Source: Candidatus Woesearchaeota archaeon (lineage in GTDB: Archaea; Nanobdellota; Nanobdellia; Woesearchaeales; ARS49). From it: DNA of 64,000 nt. The notes under the pieces were generated by a model. That model was given only the letters and a program-made list of their open reading frames with translations. It was not told the origin of the DNA and did no database searches. The stretch is from positions 270,696 to 334,695 of the forward strand of contig JASMHM010000001.1 of NCBI GenBank assembly GCA_030750765.1, in the 5' to 3' direction. A program made the translations under genes and the position numbers. Below are positions 22,920 through 32,402 of this stretch, in pieces (positions within the stretch are counted from its first letter, which is position 1; every line of letters starts with the position of its first letter).

Positions 22920-25754
22920 ACCGTAGATCAACACCAAAATCACGAGTATTATGGCTAGTGCTCCTTGGAGTATGCTTCTGTAGCTTGCTTTCAACAAGTT
23001 TGATTGGACTTTCAACACTACTGTGTTGGAGGTGGCTACGCCACCTTTGCCATCACTTGCGGTGATGGTGGTGAACTCGCGGCCGTGCCAGCCGTCATCT
23101 GGAACAAACGTTGCAGTATCTCTAAACACGTCGATACGTATGTGCCTTGTTGGTTGGGCGTCATACGTTAGACTATCCCCGTCTGGGTCGTTGAAGAACG
23201 TGCTCAGGTTGAGCGCGTGCACCTCGTCTTGCCTCCAGGTTTGCTCAGGAATACCTTCTACAACGGTATCTGAGGGCTGCGGTAGGCTAATGAGTAGTAG
23301 TGCGATAACAACACCAATTAATAATGGCATGAGCAGGTTTGAACGCTTTGGCGCCTTTACCTGGACGGGTTTCTCCTTCAAGTACACTACATACGTGCCT
23401 GTGAGCTTGTCTGTGCGTGCTTGATAGTGCTCGTATTGTGCATCTTGGCTCACACGAGTGATGGAAAGATCTTCCCACTTGCTGGTGAGTTGCGCCACGC
23501 GTACATCTGCGTTCTTTGCAAAGGATTTGGGCACTTTAAACGTCACCACAGCCTTTCCTAGGTGTTCTTCACGGACGTTAGCGCCTACTCTGTAGTACTT
23601 GTAGGGCTTGCCGTTGGGTGGAAGGAAGGTGAGGTTCCTTTTGCTTCTGCGTAGTTTGATCTCTAAGTCCTTGATAGGGGAGTTTGCCTCGAAGTTCATG
23701 TTGCTCAACTCCCAAGGTGTTGAAACGCTTGCCTTGTTGACCACTACAGGAACTTTTATGCGCGTGATGTGGGTGCGCAGTATAAGGGTGAAAAGGTAGA
23801 GTAGTGCTACAAGACCTATTGCAAGGAGGGTTGCTCCTTGGTTGCGGATAAGAACTTCTTTGAAGCGTAGTCCAAAGCCAATGAGTATGATGAGCACACC
23901 TAACAGGATAAGCCAGCCGGCTCTGCTCTGGCGCACGTGCTGTACCACGTCTTGCTTGCCTACGACGTAGTTCATCTTGCGGTATTCTTTGTCTATTCTT
24001 TCCTTGAGTTGTTCGCTTCTGCGAGTCTCCCAGTGGCTGAGTAAGGCTTTTTGTCTGTGCTCGACGCGTTGTTGTCGTTCTTGTTCTTTGCCTTTGCGTT
24101 CTGCCTCGCGCTCTGCGTGGCGTCTTTGCTTCTCTTCTTCTCTTTGTTTGAGCTGGTGTTCTCTTTCTTTTTTGCGCTCGATCTTGTGCAGGTCTCGCTT
24201 CCTTCGTACGTCAGCAACCCATGCTTTGATCTTAGGTATGAGTATGCGCAGCCAGAGGAGGAAGAGTACTACTGCTAGGGCGATCAATGCTGCGTACACG
24301 TACTTCATGTTTGCGGTTACCGCGCTCCAGTATTTGGCGCCTGCGAAGATGAGCAAGCCTAGGATGGCTAGTAGGAGTATGACCCAAAGTATCTTCAACC
24401 AAGGTATTGGGTTTCGACGTGCTTTTGCAGCCTTCTTAGCCCTTCTTTCTTGTTCTCGTTTGAGTTTGTCACTTTCTCTCTTGGTTTGGATGCGTTCTCT
24501 GGCTAGTTTTGCTTGGCTTATTTTCCTGTCTCGGTCTTTTTGTTTTTGTGCTTTTGCTTGTTGGAGTTCTTTCTCTTTTTGTTGTTTGGCTCGGAGGCGG
24601 TCAGTCTCATTCTGTCTTTTGACGGCTAGCTTCTCTTTGAGGCGAGCTAGCATCTCTTCCTTGCGCTTTTTCTGATTTTCTTTGTATTCGGGGGTGTTGG
24701 TGTGCTGGACAAAGACTACGGCTACTGCTGCACACACGAGGAGGAGGAGGACGAGCATAAGTATTGGTATTCTGTAGAGTTCCCAGAAGGTGGGTGGCTT
24801 CAGGTTAAGTTGTAGAGGGAAGTTGTATTGTTTTGCTCCCACCACAACAATGTTTGTCTTGTAGAGTCCTTGTGGTTGGTTGGCAGGGACAAGGTTGAGA
24901 TTCACAGTAGTACTCTGCCCTGCATCTAGTGTGATGGCACTTGGACTGACGCTTGCCCAGCTGAGTCCTTGGACGCTGAGCGTGTAGCTTGTCCTTTGAC
25001 CGGTGTTTTGGATGGTGAAGGGCAGGGTTCTTGCGTTCAAATCTATCCTTGCAGAGGGTGCGGTGAGTGCGGGGATGCCAGGGTTGCTTATATCTAGTAG
25101 AACTCCTGCTCGCTCTTCGATTCCCGTGTTGGCAGCTTTTGCCACGAGATTTACGGTGTATCGTCCTGCACGAGTGCAGGAGGTTGGGATAACAACAATA
25201 GGAACGGCAGATACTTGGTTTGGTTGTAACGTTACCTGGGCAGTGCTGCTGCTTAGCGGGATGTTACTCTCTGCACTTAGTGAGAACGTATCTGGAAAGC
25301 TGCCGATGTTGCGGACGTGTACTGAGTAATCTGCAGGTTCACAAGGCGTGGTGAATGCTTGCGGTGTTTGTGGGGTGAGCTGTGCGTTTTTAGGCACTGC
25401 CACGAGTATTCTTTGGTTGAGTGTTTGTGTGTTTCCTAGAACCGTGGTCACGGTGGTGGAGAGTGCGTCAGAAGGCGCGTTGCATGGCACACTGAACGTG
25501 TGCGTCACTGTTTGGGATGCTCCAGAGGTTAGTATGAATCCTGCTGGAGAGATGCTAGAGTAGCTTGGTCCTCTGTGGAAGACGCGATAGTTAGAAGTTA
25601 TTTGACCGTTGTTTGTTACGAGAATGGTTTTTTGCTGGGTCGAACAAGCAAGTAAGGAGACGTCCGATGGTCCGCTAATAAGCAGGCTCTCTTGGAGAGC
25701 CACCGCGGTGCTCGCGAGCACCAGCAGCATTAGCACCAGTGGTATAAGTTTCAT
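22854..25754 (-). CDS. Large polytopic surface protein with two cytoplasmic coiled coils
   Basis: 966 aa, no family recognised as a whole. Signal peptide 1-19; beta-rich ectodomain to about 320 (repeated Ig/NEW3-like strands). TM at about 328-348; Lys/Arg/Glu/Gln-rich coiled coil to about 450; TM pair about 455-505; a second charged coiled coil to about 600; TM pair about 610-660; soluble domain to about 800. Then TM 803-823, a cadherin/Ig-like outer domain with PDDGWHGREFTTITASDGKGG split around GWHG, a last TM about 923-944 and a basic tail. The coiled coils would lie inside the cell. Seven bases downstream of the 412-aa surface gene, so likely co-transcribed. It might link the surface layer to the cytoplasm. 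Confidence 0.82.
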   Translation of the reverse strand: MKLIPLVLMLLVLASTAVALQESLLISGPSDVSLLACSTQQKTILVTNNGQITSNYRVFHRGPSYSSISPAGFILTSGASQTVTHTFSVPCNAPSDALSTTVTTVLGNTQTLNQRILVAVPKNAQLTPQTPQAFTTPCEPADYSVHVRNIGSFPDTFSLSAESNIPLSSSTAQVTLQPNQVSAVPIVVIPTSCTRAGRYTVNLVAKAANTGIEERAGVLLDISNPGIPALTAPSARIDLNARTLPFTIQNTGQRTSYTLSVQGLSWASVSPSAITLDAGQSTTVNLNLVPANQPQGLYKTNIVVVGAKQYNFPLQLNLKPPTFWELYRIPILMLVLLLLVCAAVAVVFVQHTNTPEYKENQKKRKEEMLARLKEKLAVKRQNETDRLRAKQQKEKELQQAKAQKQKDRDRKISQAKLARERIQTKRESDKLKREQERRAKKAAKARRNPIPWLKILWVILLLAILGLLIFAGAKYWSAVTANMKYVYAALIALAVVLFLLWLRILIPKIKAWVADVRRKRDLHKIERKKEREHQLKQREEEKQRRHAEREAERKGKEQERQQRVEHRQKALLSHWETRRSEQLKERIDKEYRKMNYVVGKQDVVQHVRQSRAGWLILLGVLIILIGFGLRFKEVLIRNQGATLLAIGLVALLYLFTLILRTHITRIKVPVVVNKASVSTPWELSNMNFEANSPIKDLEIKLRRSKRNLTFLPPNGKPYKYYRVGANVREEHLGKAVVTFKVPKSFAKNADVRVAQLTSKWEDLSITRVSQDAQYEHYQARTDKLTGTYVVYLKEKPVQVKAPKRSNLLMPLLIGVVIALLLISLPQPSDTVVEGIPEQTWRQDEVHALNLSTFFNDPDGDSLTYDAQPTRHIRIDVFRDTATFVPDDGWHGREFTTITASDGKGGVATSNTVVLKVQSNLLKASYRSILQGALAIILVILVLIYGLRNGKKANDKQNGNANNKPKR

Positions 25755-25761
25755 GAAAAGA

Positions 25762-27000
25762 CTAATAATATGGCTGGGTGTTGTCGTCGCCTGTCCTCTT
25801 GAAGGCCATGACGAGTCCGATTAGCACTAAGATTGCTACCAGCGCGATAAGCACTCCTTGGAGTGCCTTGTTGGATTTTGGCTTGCCTTTGTGCACGTCA
25901 ACCGTTATGTTCTCGCTTTCCACTACCTCGGTGCCAGAACTTACTGTGGCTACGATGCTTTGTGGGCCTGCGAGACCTGCACCCGCGCCAATGGACACAA
26001 ACAAGGTTTCTGTCTTGCCAGGTCCTACGATTACTGTGCTACTTGGGCTTACTTTGATAGAGATGCCAGCAGGTGCTTGGAAGCTCATGCTGTACCCTTT
26101 TTGTGTGTTGCCACTGTTGGTTATGCTGAACGGTACGATAGTACTCTCTCCAGCTTCTACACTTACCAAGTTGGTGCCAGCTACCACGCCTCCTGTTGGT
26201 GTGGTGGGCGTAGTTGGCGTTGCTTGGTTGCCACACACGTCGTTTTCGGTCACTTGGACGTCAACACTTGTGCTTTCTTTGTCTCTGTTGTTATTGTAAT
26301 ATACTTCTACGACCATCTTGTAGACTCCTGGATCCGCACATTGTGGCAGACGCAAGAACATCTCTTCTGTTTCGTCTTGTCGGTCGTTGTTTTCGATCTC
26401 GTCGATGTAGTCTGTTGCGCTTACACCTAGGGCAGGGATGCCCAGGGTTACCTTGACATCATCAAGGTCTATTTGACCCTTATTTTCGATGCGTACCTTA
26501 CCCAAAAGGGCAGATCCGGCACGTACTCTGTTGCCAGGGATCAAAATTACATCTTCGATGCGTAGGTCATGTCTCTTTGTATCGATCTTAAAGTCGAAGT
26601 TTGCTACCGTACTCTGGCCAAATCGGTCAGAAACAATGATTCTCAACTTGTAGTCATCCACGTCTACGTCATCTGGTAGCGGGATCTTGAGCGTTCGTAC
26701 ATAGCTTACGTTAGCGTCCAATTGGAACACTTGGGTGATGTCGGAGATTCTTTCTCCAGGAATATCGTTGTATTCAAAGCCGGAAATGAAGCCTAGGATT
26801 TCCACATTGTCTAGGGGTGCTAGGGCTGTGATCTTGATTCTCACGTCCAATCTGTCGTCTCTTTCAACATTCAAACGAGAGGTACTATTTTCTGTAAGTA
26901 GAACTTCCTCCACCTCAACAGTATCAATCGTGATTGGTACTGCTTGTACTGCTACCGCTAGCAGGATGAAAAGAAAACTTAATGCTAATAACTTTTTCAT
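25762..27000 (-). CDS. S-layer-like surface protein with C-terminal anchor
   Basis: 412 aa: signal peptide (residues 1-20, ending VQA), three or four beta-sandwich regions of CARDB/NEW3 type (for example IRIENKGQIDLDDVKVTLG-like strands), a Thr/Pro linker (TPTTPTTPTGG, about 258-268) and a membrane helix (LQGVLIALVAILVLIGLVMA) near the end. It is a probable abundant cell-surface protein and a target for N-glycosylation (NST, NVS and NIT sequons are present). It has its own TATA box about 43 bases upstream and a leader with GGGGGTAG, so it is not leaderless; this fits high expression. Confidence 0.8.
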   Translation of the reverse strand: MKKLLALSFLFILLAVAVQAVPITIDTVEVEEVLLTENSTSRLNVERDDRLDVRIKITALAPLDNVEILGFISGFEYNDIPGERISDITQVFQLDANVSYVRTLKIPLPDDVDVDDYKLRIIVSDRFGQSTVANFDFKIDTKRHDLRIEDVILIPGNRVRAGSALLGKVRIENKGQIDLDDVKVTLGIPALGVSATDYIDEIENNDRQDETEEMFLRLPQCADPGVYKMVVEVYYNNNRDKESTSVDVQVTENDVCGNQATPTTPTTPTGGVVAGTNLVSVEAGESTIVPFSITNSGNTQKGYSMSFQAPAGISIKVSPSSTVIVGPGKTETLFVSIGAGAGLAGPQSIVATVSSGTEVVESENITVDVHKGKPKSNKALQGVLIALVAILVLIGLVMAFKRTGDDNTQPYY

Positions 27001-27095
27001 TGTTCTACCCCCAATTTTTTTTGATATTCAGTACATGCTTATAAATCTTTCGGTAGCTTCCTCATTCAAGAGTAGTTATAAGCAGATACTGGCAT

Positions 27096-30000
27096 TCAGT
27101 AAAAGGTTACTTCTCTGTGAATAGTTCGCGAATGCTTGCCGTTTCCGACGGAGATTCGCATCCAATAGGTGCCTTCTACGTCGTCTGTCCATACGAGTAG
27201 CCTTTGGGTTACACGGTTGTTAGGACGCAAATCTACGGGTTTTGAGGCTGCTCTGCCAAAGGCCCCTAAGAGGTTGGCAACCACGCGAACGTTCTCTATT
27301 TCCTTGTTTCCGGTGTTCTTGTACTCGACGGTGAGCGGTATTAATCCGTCATACGAAATGGAATTTACATTGACGTTTTCTAGGCGAATCTGGAACGAAT
27401 CATCGTCAAATTCTACGTCCGGATTTCTTGGCAATAACAAGATCACATCAGTGTCTCCTGCCACAGTAACAATGCGAGATATCGCTAAGTATGCAGAATG
27501 GCGTGCGGTTGCAGTGAACGTACCGTTTTGGACGTTCAATATGGTTGCTTTACCCTGCCTGTCGGTCAAAGTAGCTACCCCTTGGAAGCCTATTTCTACA
27601 CCCTCAACAGGGTCACGAGTGCTAGCATCTAGCACGGTAAAGGTCGCTTTTTGTAGGCTTGAAGTGAGTGGCGTCATGGCCACGTTTATTTGCGTGTTTT
27701 GGTTGAGTGTGAAGCTTGCTTGTTCGTTGCTAAAGCCTGCTGCAGTTACTGTGAAAGTGTGCTGGCCCGAAGGTAACGTGGCTGTTGCGATGCCTGCACC
27801 GTTCGTCACCAACGTGCTACCACTTACTTGGATGACTGCTCCAGATAGAGGAGTCCCCGTAAAAATGTTCGTCACCAAGAACGTCGCCGTGTGCACGGTT
27901 GCTTGCTGTGTTAAGGACAATGTTATGGTGGTGTCTTGCTGGACGTCAAGGGTTGTTTGTGCTGAGCTAAACCCTGGCCGGGATGCTTGGACGAGTGTGC
28001 TTCCGCGTGGCACGTTGAAGATGGTTTGTCCGCCTACGGTTAGTTGTGTGGTTCCGCCTACCTGGACAGAAACACCGTCGATAGCTTGGTTGTTTTGGTC
28101 TAGCGTTCGTACAGTTAGTCGTAGAACCGCTTTGGATAATGTTACAGAAAGTATAGTATCTTGGTTTAGGTTTATGGTGTTTGTCACGGTTGCGAACTGT
28201 CCACCAGTAGATATGGTGTACGTGTAGGTTGCTGCGGTGAGTACGAAGCTTGCGATACCCGCGCTGGTGGTTTGTTGGGTTTGTCCGCCTACAGAGACGG
28301 TTGCGCCCTGTACTGGAGCTCCTGCGCTTTCGGTAACCACAAAGGTTAGCGTGTGCTTGACGGGCGCGATAGGCCTTATTTGGATGGTGACGTCTTTGTT
28401 TGCTTGCAAGCTTACGGTTGCCGTGCCTGCTTGGAAACCTGCTTTGGACACTAAGATGTCATGAGTTCCTTGTACGAGTTGGAAGTCTGCCCTGCCGTTT
28501 ACGGTTTGTTTTGTTTGGCCGGCCACGACAACATCTGCACCGCTTAGGAGTGCTTGGCTTGGTTCATCAATAACGATGACGCCTAGGTTGAACTGACTAG
28601 CAGGAATCTTTTGTAGGTCGACAGTTACCACTTGGTTTGCGGAAAGAGCGATGGTTTGTTGGTTCACGAGGAAGCCAGTTTTGGTGACAACCAATGCGTA
28701 CGTGTTTGCTGGTAGCTTTATGGTTGCTTGACCGTTTACTTGGATGGTCTGGCCAGCGATGGTGGCTGTTGCTGTTGTTGGTGCGCCTTGATCGCGAACT
28801 ACTATGACAAGGTCAAAGGTTGTTGCAGCCACAGGCTGCAATTGTATGGTTACGGTCTTGTCTGCGTTGAGAACGACGGTTTGTTGTTGGGTCAGGAAGC
28901 CTGGCTTGGTGACCACGAGTGTATGCGTTCCTTCAGGGATCGTTACGGTCCTCTGTCCGGTGATGTCAAAGGTTTGGCCTGCTATCGACGCTGAAGCAGA
29001 GGTGAACACGCCGTTTTGGTTTTGTATTTGGATGGTGAGTTGGTGAGTTACTGTTAGTGGCGAAAGTTCGAGTATGATTTCTTTGTTTTGCTGGACGTCT
29101 GCTGTGACCGAGTTCGGTTTGAAGCCTACTTTGGATGCTACGACAAGTTGTTGGCCTTTCTTGACTGTGAAAGCGGCTCGTCCGTTCACAGTTTTCTTGA
29201 TCACTCCGTTGACGTTTACGTCCACATCACTCACTACGTTCTTGTTTGCTGCGTTCACTGTGGTGACGCCTAACGTGAATGTTTGTTCGGGTACGCGCTT
29301 GAGTTGTATAGTGATGGTTTGGTCGTTGACGACGTCTACGTTTCGGGAAGCGGTCTCAAACCCTGGCTTACTTGCCACGGCGGTGTAGCTTCCTTTGGTG
29401 AGTCGTATCTGTGCTTGACCACCCGTTGTAACAAGTATGGTTCCTGCGATGGCAACCTCTGCTTCTAGAGGGGTGCCTGCTTCGTCTGTAACTTTAATCG
29501 TGAGTAGGTTTGTTTGCGGTTGCAACACAACGGTAAGGAACTTATCGGCAGTTACTTGTATTTGACCTTGTGCCGTACCTGCTGCATGGGTGATTATGTA
29601 GGCATAGTTGGTTGGTGCTAGGTTGGTGAAGACAGTAACACCGTTGACAGTGGTTTGTTTTCTTCCGCTAAGGGAGACCTCTGCGTTGTTGAGCTTGTTG
29701 CCTGCGTTGTCTAGCACAGTGAAAGTAACGCTGAATGTTGGTGCGGGTGGCACGAAGAATGTGGTTGATACTTGTTCAGGTGTGTCTTTCCCACATAACG
29801 GACTTTTGGACTCACCGTTGATGGTTATTTTGTGCTGGCCAGGTGGCAGGTTGAACACTTCTTTGTGTGTTGCGATGTCTCTGCTGTTGGCGTTTGCGCT
29901 TAGCAAAACTGCTCTGTCTACGTCTGATCCGTCTGCGAGATCAATATCGTATTCTAGTTCTGTAAGTACGGGGTTGAGTTGATATCGTGCGTCGTTAGGA

Positions 30001-30872
30001 AGGAAGTCTGTTGCGTAGTTGCTGATCTTCGACACAAACACTTGTGTGGTTGGTCCGGGTTCTACGCGTAGGTTGTTTACTAAAGTGTAGCATTCGTTTC
30101 TTGGTAGTGCAGGGAAGACGTTGAAGTCTTTCTTGCTGTTCTGGGTTTGCTGTGATGCACACTGGCTATCTACTACCTTTGCGCGTACTGTTGCTTCGTG
30201 AGCGCCTGTTTTTCTTGGTACGTAAGTGAATTTTACCTTAACTTTGTTGTCTGCGAAGATGGCGTTAGCACCGTTGAACGTGTGGACTTGTCGTGCTTCC
30301 ACATCATCCGGATCTTCCACAATTAATTCTACTTCCGTATCTACGCTGTAGTATTCTGCCTTTCTTGCAGGTGGGATGAACTCCACGTTGTTTTTTACTA
30401 AGCTAAAGGCAGAGTGTGTGTCTGCGTCCATGCTTGCAGCCACGTTAATCTCTACTGGAACGTTTGCTCGAGCGTCGTTGATGACCTCAAAATTGTCTAT
30501 CTGTGCTCGGCATAGGGCCTTTTTGGATAGTGTTATGGGTGCTGTTGCAGTGGCAGTACCACCATTACCAAAGGTGTGCCAGGTTGCGATGGCCTCAAAG
30601 GGCAGGTATCCTGGTGAAAAATAGAACATAGCATAGCCGTATTGGCTTGCTATGGTGCTTGGATATCGTACTAGGAGTTTTCCGTTGTTTGTGGTCTGTC
30701 CTTGTGGAAAACTGCCAGAAAACTTGCGAACATTCACACACTTAGCGTCTAAACAGTCGTATGCTTCTACCTCAACGTGGTTGACGTTAAAATCATACGT
30801 GATATCAGCTATGGCGCTTACGGTAGGTAGTACTAGTACTAATGCAATTGCCAGTGCTATGGTGTTACGCAT
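27096..30872 (-). CDS. Giant secreted protein with ten CarboxypepD_reg-like repeats
   Basis: 1258 aa, signal peptide 1-20 (ends VSA). Residues about 20-375 are unknown beta-rich domains with several Cys. From about 380 to 1140 there are ten tandem repeats of 75-80 residues of the carboxypeptidase-regulatory/PEGA type, each with a G-x2-x-T-V-N/T-G-x-A-x-F core and ending near V-x-L-x-x-x-x-x-[VI]-T-[IV]-x-L. A CARDB-like domain ends the chain, with no visible membrane anchor. Likely a stalk or surface filament component. Its start is nine bases after the stop of the lipoprotein gene, so they share an operon. Confidence 0.85.
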   Translation of the reverse strand: MRNTIALAIALVLVLPTVSAIADITYDFNVNHVEVEAYDCLDAKCVNVRKFSGSFPQGQTTNNGKLLVRYPSTIASQYGYAMFYFSPGYLPFEAIATWHTFGNGGTATATAPITLSKKALCRAQIDNFEVINDARANVPVEINVAASMDADTHSAFSLVKNNVEFIPPARKAEYYSVDTEVELIVEDPDDVEARQVHTFNGANAIFADNKVKVKFTYVPRKTGAHEATVRAKVVDSQCASQQTQNSKKDFNVFPALPRNECYTLVNNLRVEPGPTTQVFVSKISNYATDFLPNDARYQLNPVLTELEYDIDLADGSDVDRAVLLSANANSRDIATHKEVFNLPPGQHKITINGESKSPLCGKDTPEQVSTTFFVPPAPTFSVTFTVLDNAGNKLNNAEVSLSGRKQTTVNGVTVFTNLAPTNYAYIITHAAGTAQGQIQVTADKFLTVVLQPQTNLLTIKVTDEAGTPLEAEVAIAGTILVTTGGQAQIRLTKGSYTAVASKPGFETASRNVDVVNDQTITIQLKRVPEQTFTLGVTTVNAANKNVVSDVDVNVNGVIKKTVNGRAAFTVKKGQQLVVASKVGFKPNSVTADVQQNKEIILELSPLTVTHQLTIQIQNQNGVFTSASASIAGQTFDITGQRTVTIPEGTHTLVVTKPGFLTQQQTVVLNADKTVTIQLQPVAATTFDLVIVVRDQGAPTTATATIAGQTIQVNGQATIKLPANTYALVVTKTGFLVNQQTIALSANQVVTVDLQKIPASQFNLGVIVIDEPSQALLSGADVVVAGQTKQTVNGRADFQLVQGTHDILVSKAGFQAGTATVSLQANKDVTIQIRPIAPVKHTLTFVVTESAGAPVQGATVSVGGQTQQTTSAGIASFVLTAATYTYTISTGGQFATVTNTINLNQDTILSVTLSKAVLRLTVRTLDQNNQAIDGVSVQVGGTTQLTVGGQTIFNVPRGSTLVQASRPGFSSAQTTLDVQQDTTITLSLTQQATVHTATFLVTNIFTGTPLSGAVIQVSGSTLVTNGAGIATATLPSGQHTFTVTAAGFSNEQASFTLNQNTQINVAMTPLTSSLQKATFTVLDASTRDPVEGVEIGFQGVATLTDRQGKATILNVQNGTFTATARHSAYLAISRIVTVAGDTDVILLLPRNPDVEFDDDSFQIRLENVNVNSISYDGLIPLTVEYKNTGNKEIENVRVVANLLGAFGRAASKPVDLRPNNRVTQRLLVWTDDVEGTYWMRISVGNGKHSRTIHREVTFY

Positions 30873-30881
30873 AAATGTGAT

Positions 30882-32297
30882 TTATTGAACGCCGTCTTCG
30901 CCGTCAACGCTGCCACCAAGGGTGACTTGCTTAACAACGGTTGCAGGAGTTAATGATGTGCTTCCGCCAGCAAAGTGCAATCCTACAAGGATTGGGGCTG
31001 CGGTGCCAAAACCAACTCTTAGAGCTTGGCTTGGGTTGTTTATTAGGTACGTTCCAGGATTCTTCAAGAGTGCTGCGGCAGCTTCGCTGCCCTCCACACC
31101 CACAATAAGTGGTGTGTCAAAGATAGCCCTTCTTAGGTTTTCTGGAGCATGTAATAGACTCCATTGACGGTTATCGTTATCGCGGGCAAGATTGTCTAGA
31201 GGTGCCGTAAACACACGAGGCACATAACCTAGAATGGTTGAAACATTCCAGAGTTTAACTCTGCCATCGTACATGGTGTCTGCTTCACCTTCTCTTTCGT
31301 GAAGTAGTCCAATAACGGGTGCGTTGGCCCAGTTGAAGGTTTTGACATCGTCAAAAACCTTGTAGTCGCCTTTCTTGTCAGCTTGATTGTTGAGTTTTTC
31401 CTGTTGTCTCGTGCTTAGGTAACCTTGGAAGTGGCTTCCTACTAATCGAGCTTCGTCCTTTTCTCCCTTAGCAATCAAATCTTTTATGGTGTCGTATGCT
31501 TTGTCGTCAAGATCGTGCGCATTTACAACTGACTTTGGAACGGATTTTCCGTCAAGTCGGTATTGTAATGCTTCGTTTTCAAAACCTTGACGTGCGTCAT
31601 AGAGACTTCTTACTTCAGGTAAGAGTTCACGGACTTGCGTGGTTGGTTTCTGAACTTCCTTCACAGGCTCATCCACACGTTCATCCAAAGGTTTGTCTGT
31701 ATTTTGGACAGGATCTTTTCCCATACCGTGAAGTCTTAGCAAAGCTGCTTCTTCTTGGTCGTAGGTCTTTTGCTGTTGTGTAACTGCAATATCAACCATG
31801 GTGTTAACGTAGTGATCTGCGTCAGCTGCTCTTTCATCACGGGCTAGGGCAGCTCTCTTCTTCATCTCTTCAGCTCGAAGTCTTGTTTGGAGCGCGATAG
31901 AGCTCTCGTTGAGAACTTGGCTTGCTCCGGCTAATTCGTTGATGTTTAAGCCTGATTGGCGGCGGTACTCTTCAGTGTGTATTGCAAGATCTTTTCTAGC
32001 TTGCTGTAGTTCTTGATCGTTTTTTGGAGCGCTTGTTTGAACAGTACTTGTTCGCACGTTTTGTGATGTATTCACTACTCTCCTTTTTTGTGGTCTTTGC
32101 ACTGCGCTTGTTGCATTTCTTTGTGCTAGGAACTGTTGTTCCTCGTTTCGGGCAGCCTCTATTTGGCTGAATGCTTGTGTTTGGTTAATGTTAGCTCTGT
32201 GTGCAGCTCTTATTTCTGCAGCTTTGTCGTCGCCGCAGCCAGTTAAAGATAAGGCGCCAGCAGCAAGTATTGGTAGAATAGTGGTTTTACGGTTCAT
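30882..32297 (-). CDS. Predicted lipoprotein with helical Gln/Ala-rich region
   Basis: 471 aa from the ATG at 32297: MNRKTTILPILAAGALSLTGC is a lipoprotein signal with lipobox LTGC (Cys21). Residues about 25-220 are charged, Gln/Glu/Ala-rich and predicted coiled coil. A globular region follows (about 230-430) and the tail ends SVDGEDGVQ. No family recognised. The start is 26 bases after CTTTATAAGG; an upstream Met (32312) sits too near the TATA box. It lies directly before the giant repeat protein and probably forms an operon with it. Confidence 0.78.
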   Translation of the reverse strand: MNRKTTILPILAAGALSLTGCGDDKAAEIRAAHRANINQTQAFSQIEAARNEEQQFLAQRNATSAVQRPQKRRVVNTSQNVRTSTVQTSAPKNDQELQQARKDLAIHTEEYRRQSGLNINELAGASQVLNESSIALQTRLRAEEMKKRAALARDERAADADHYVNTMVDIAVTQQQKTYDQEEAALLRLHGMGKDPVQNTDKPLDERVDEPVKEVQKPTTQVRELLPEVRSLYDARQGFENEALQYRLDGKSVPKSVVNAHDLDDKAYDTIKDLIAKGEKDEARLVGSHFQGYLSTRQQEKLNNQADKKGDYKVFDDVKTFNWANAPVIGLLHEREGEADTMYDGRVKLWNVSTILGYVPRVFTAPLDNLARDNDNRQWSLLHAPENLRRAIFDTPLIVGVEGSEAAAALLKNPGTYLINNPSQALRVGFGTAAPILVGLHFAGGSTSLTPATVVKQVTLGGSVDGEDGVQ

Positions 32298-32402
32298 AGA
32301 CGAGAAAGTCACGCGTGCCTTATAAAGCTATCGGCCTGTAACTATTGGATAGTAGTTATAGAAATGAATGAAAATAAGAAAAATAAGAGTAAAAAAAGAA
32401 AT

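Noticed and set aside
23977..24675. 232-aa plus-strand Ser/Arg/Leu-rich frame
   Set aside because: It is the complement of the Lys/Glu/Arg-rich coiled coil of the 966-aa protein; such biased coding regions leave the opposite strand open.
27169..28227. 352-aa plus-strand frame
   Set aside because: Antisense to the repeat region of the 1258-aa protein; its own pattern of Thr/Val/Cys comes from the repeats.
27096..30872. DNA-level tandem repeats as a mobile element
   Set aside because: The periodicity comes from about 75-80-residue protein domains that have diverged strongly at DNA level, so they are not recent DNA repeats.
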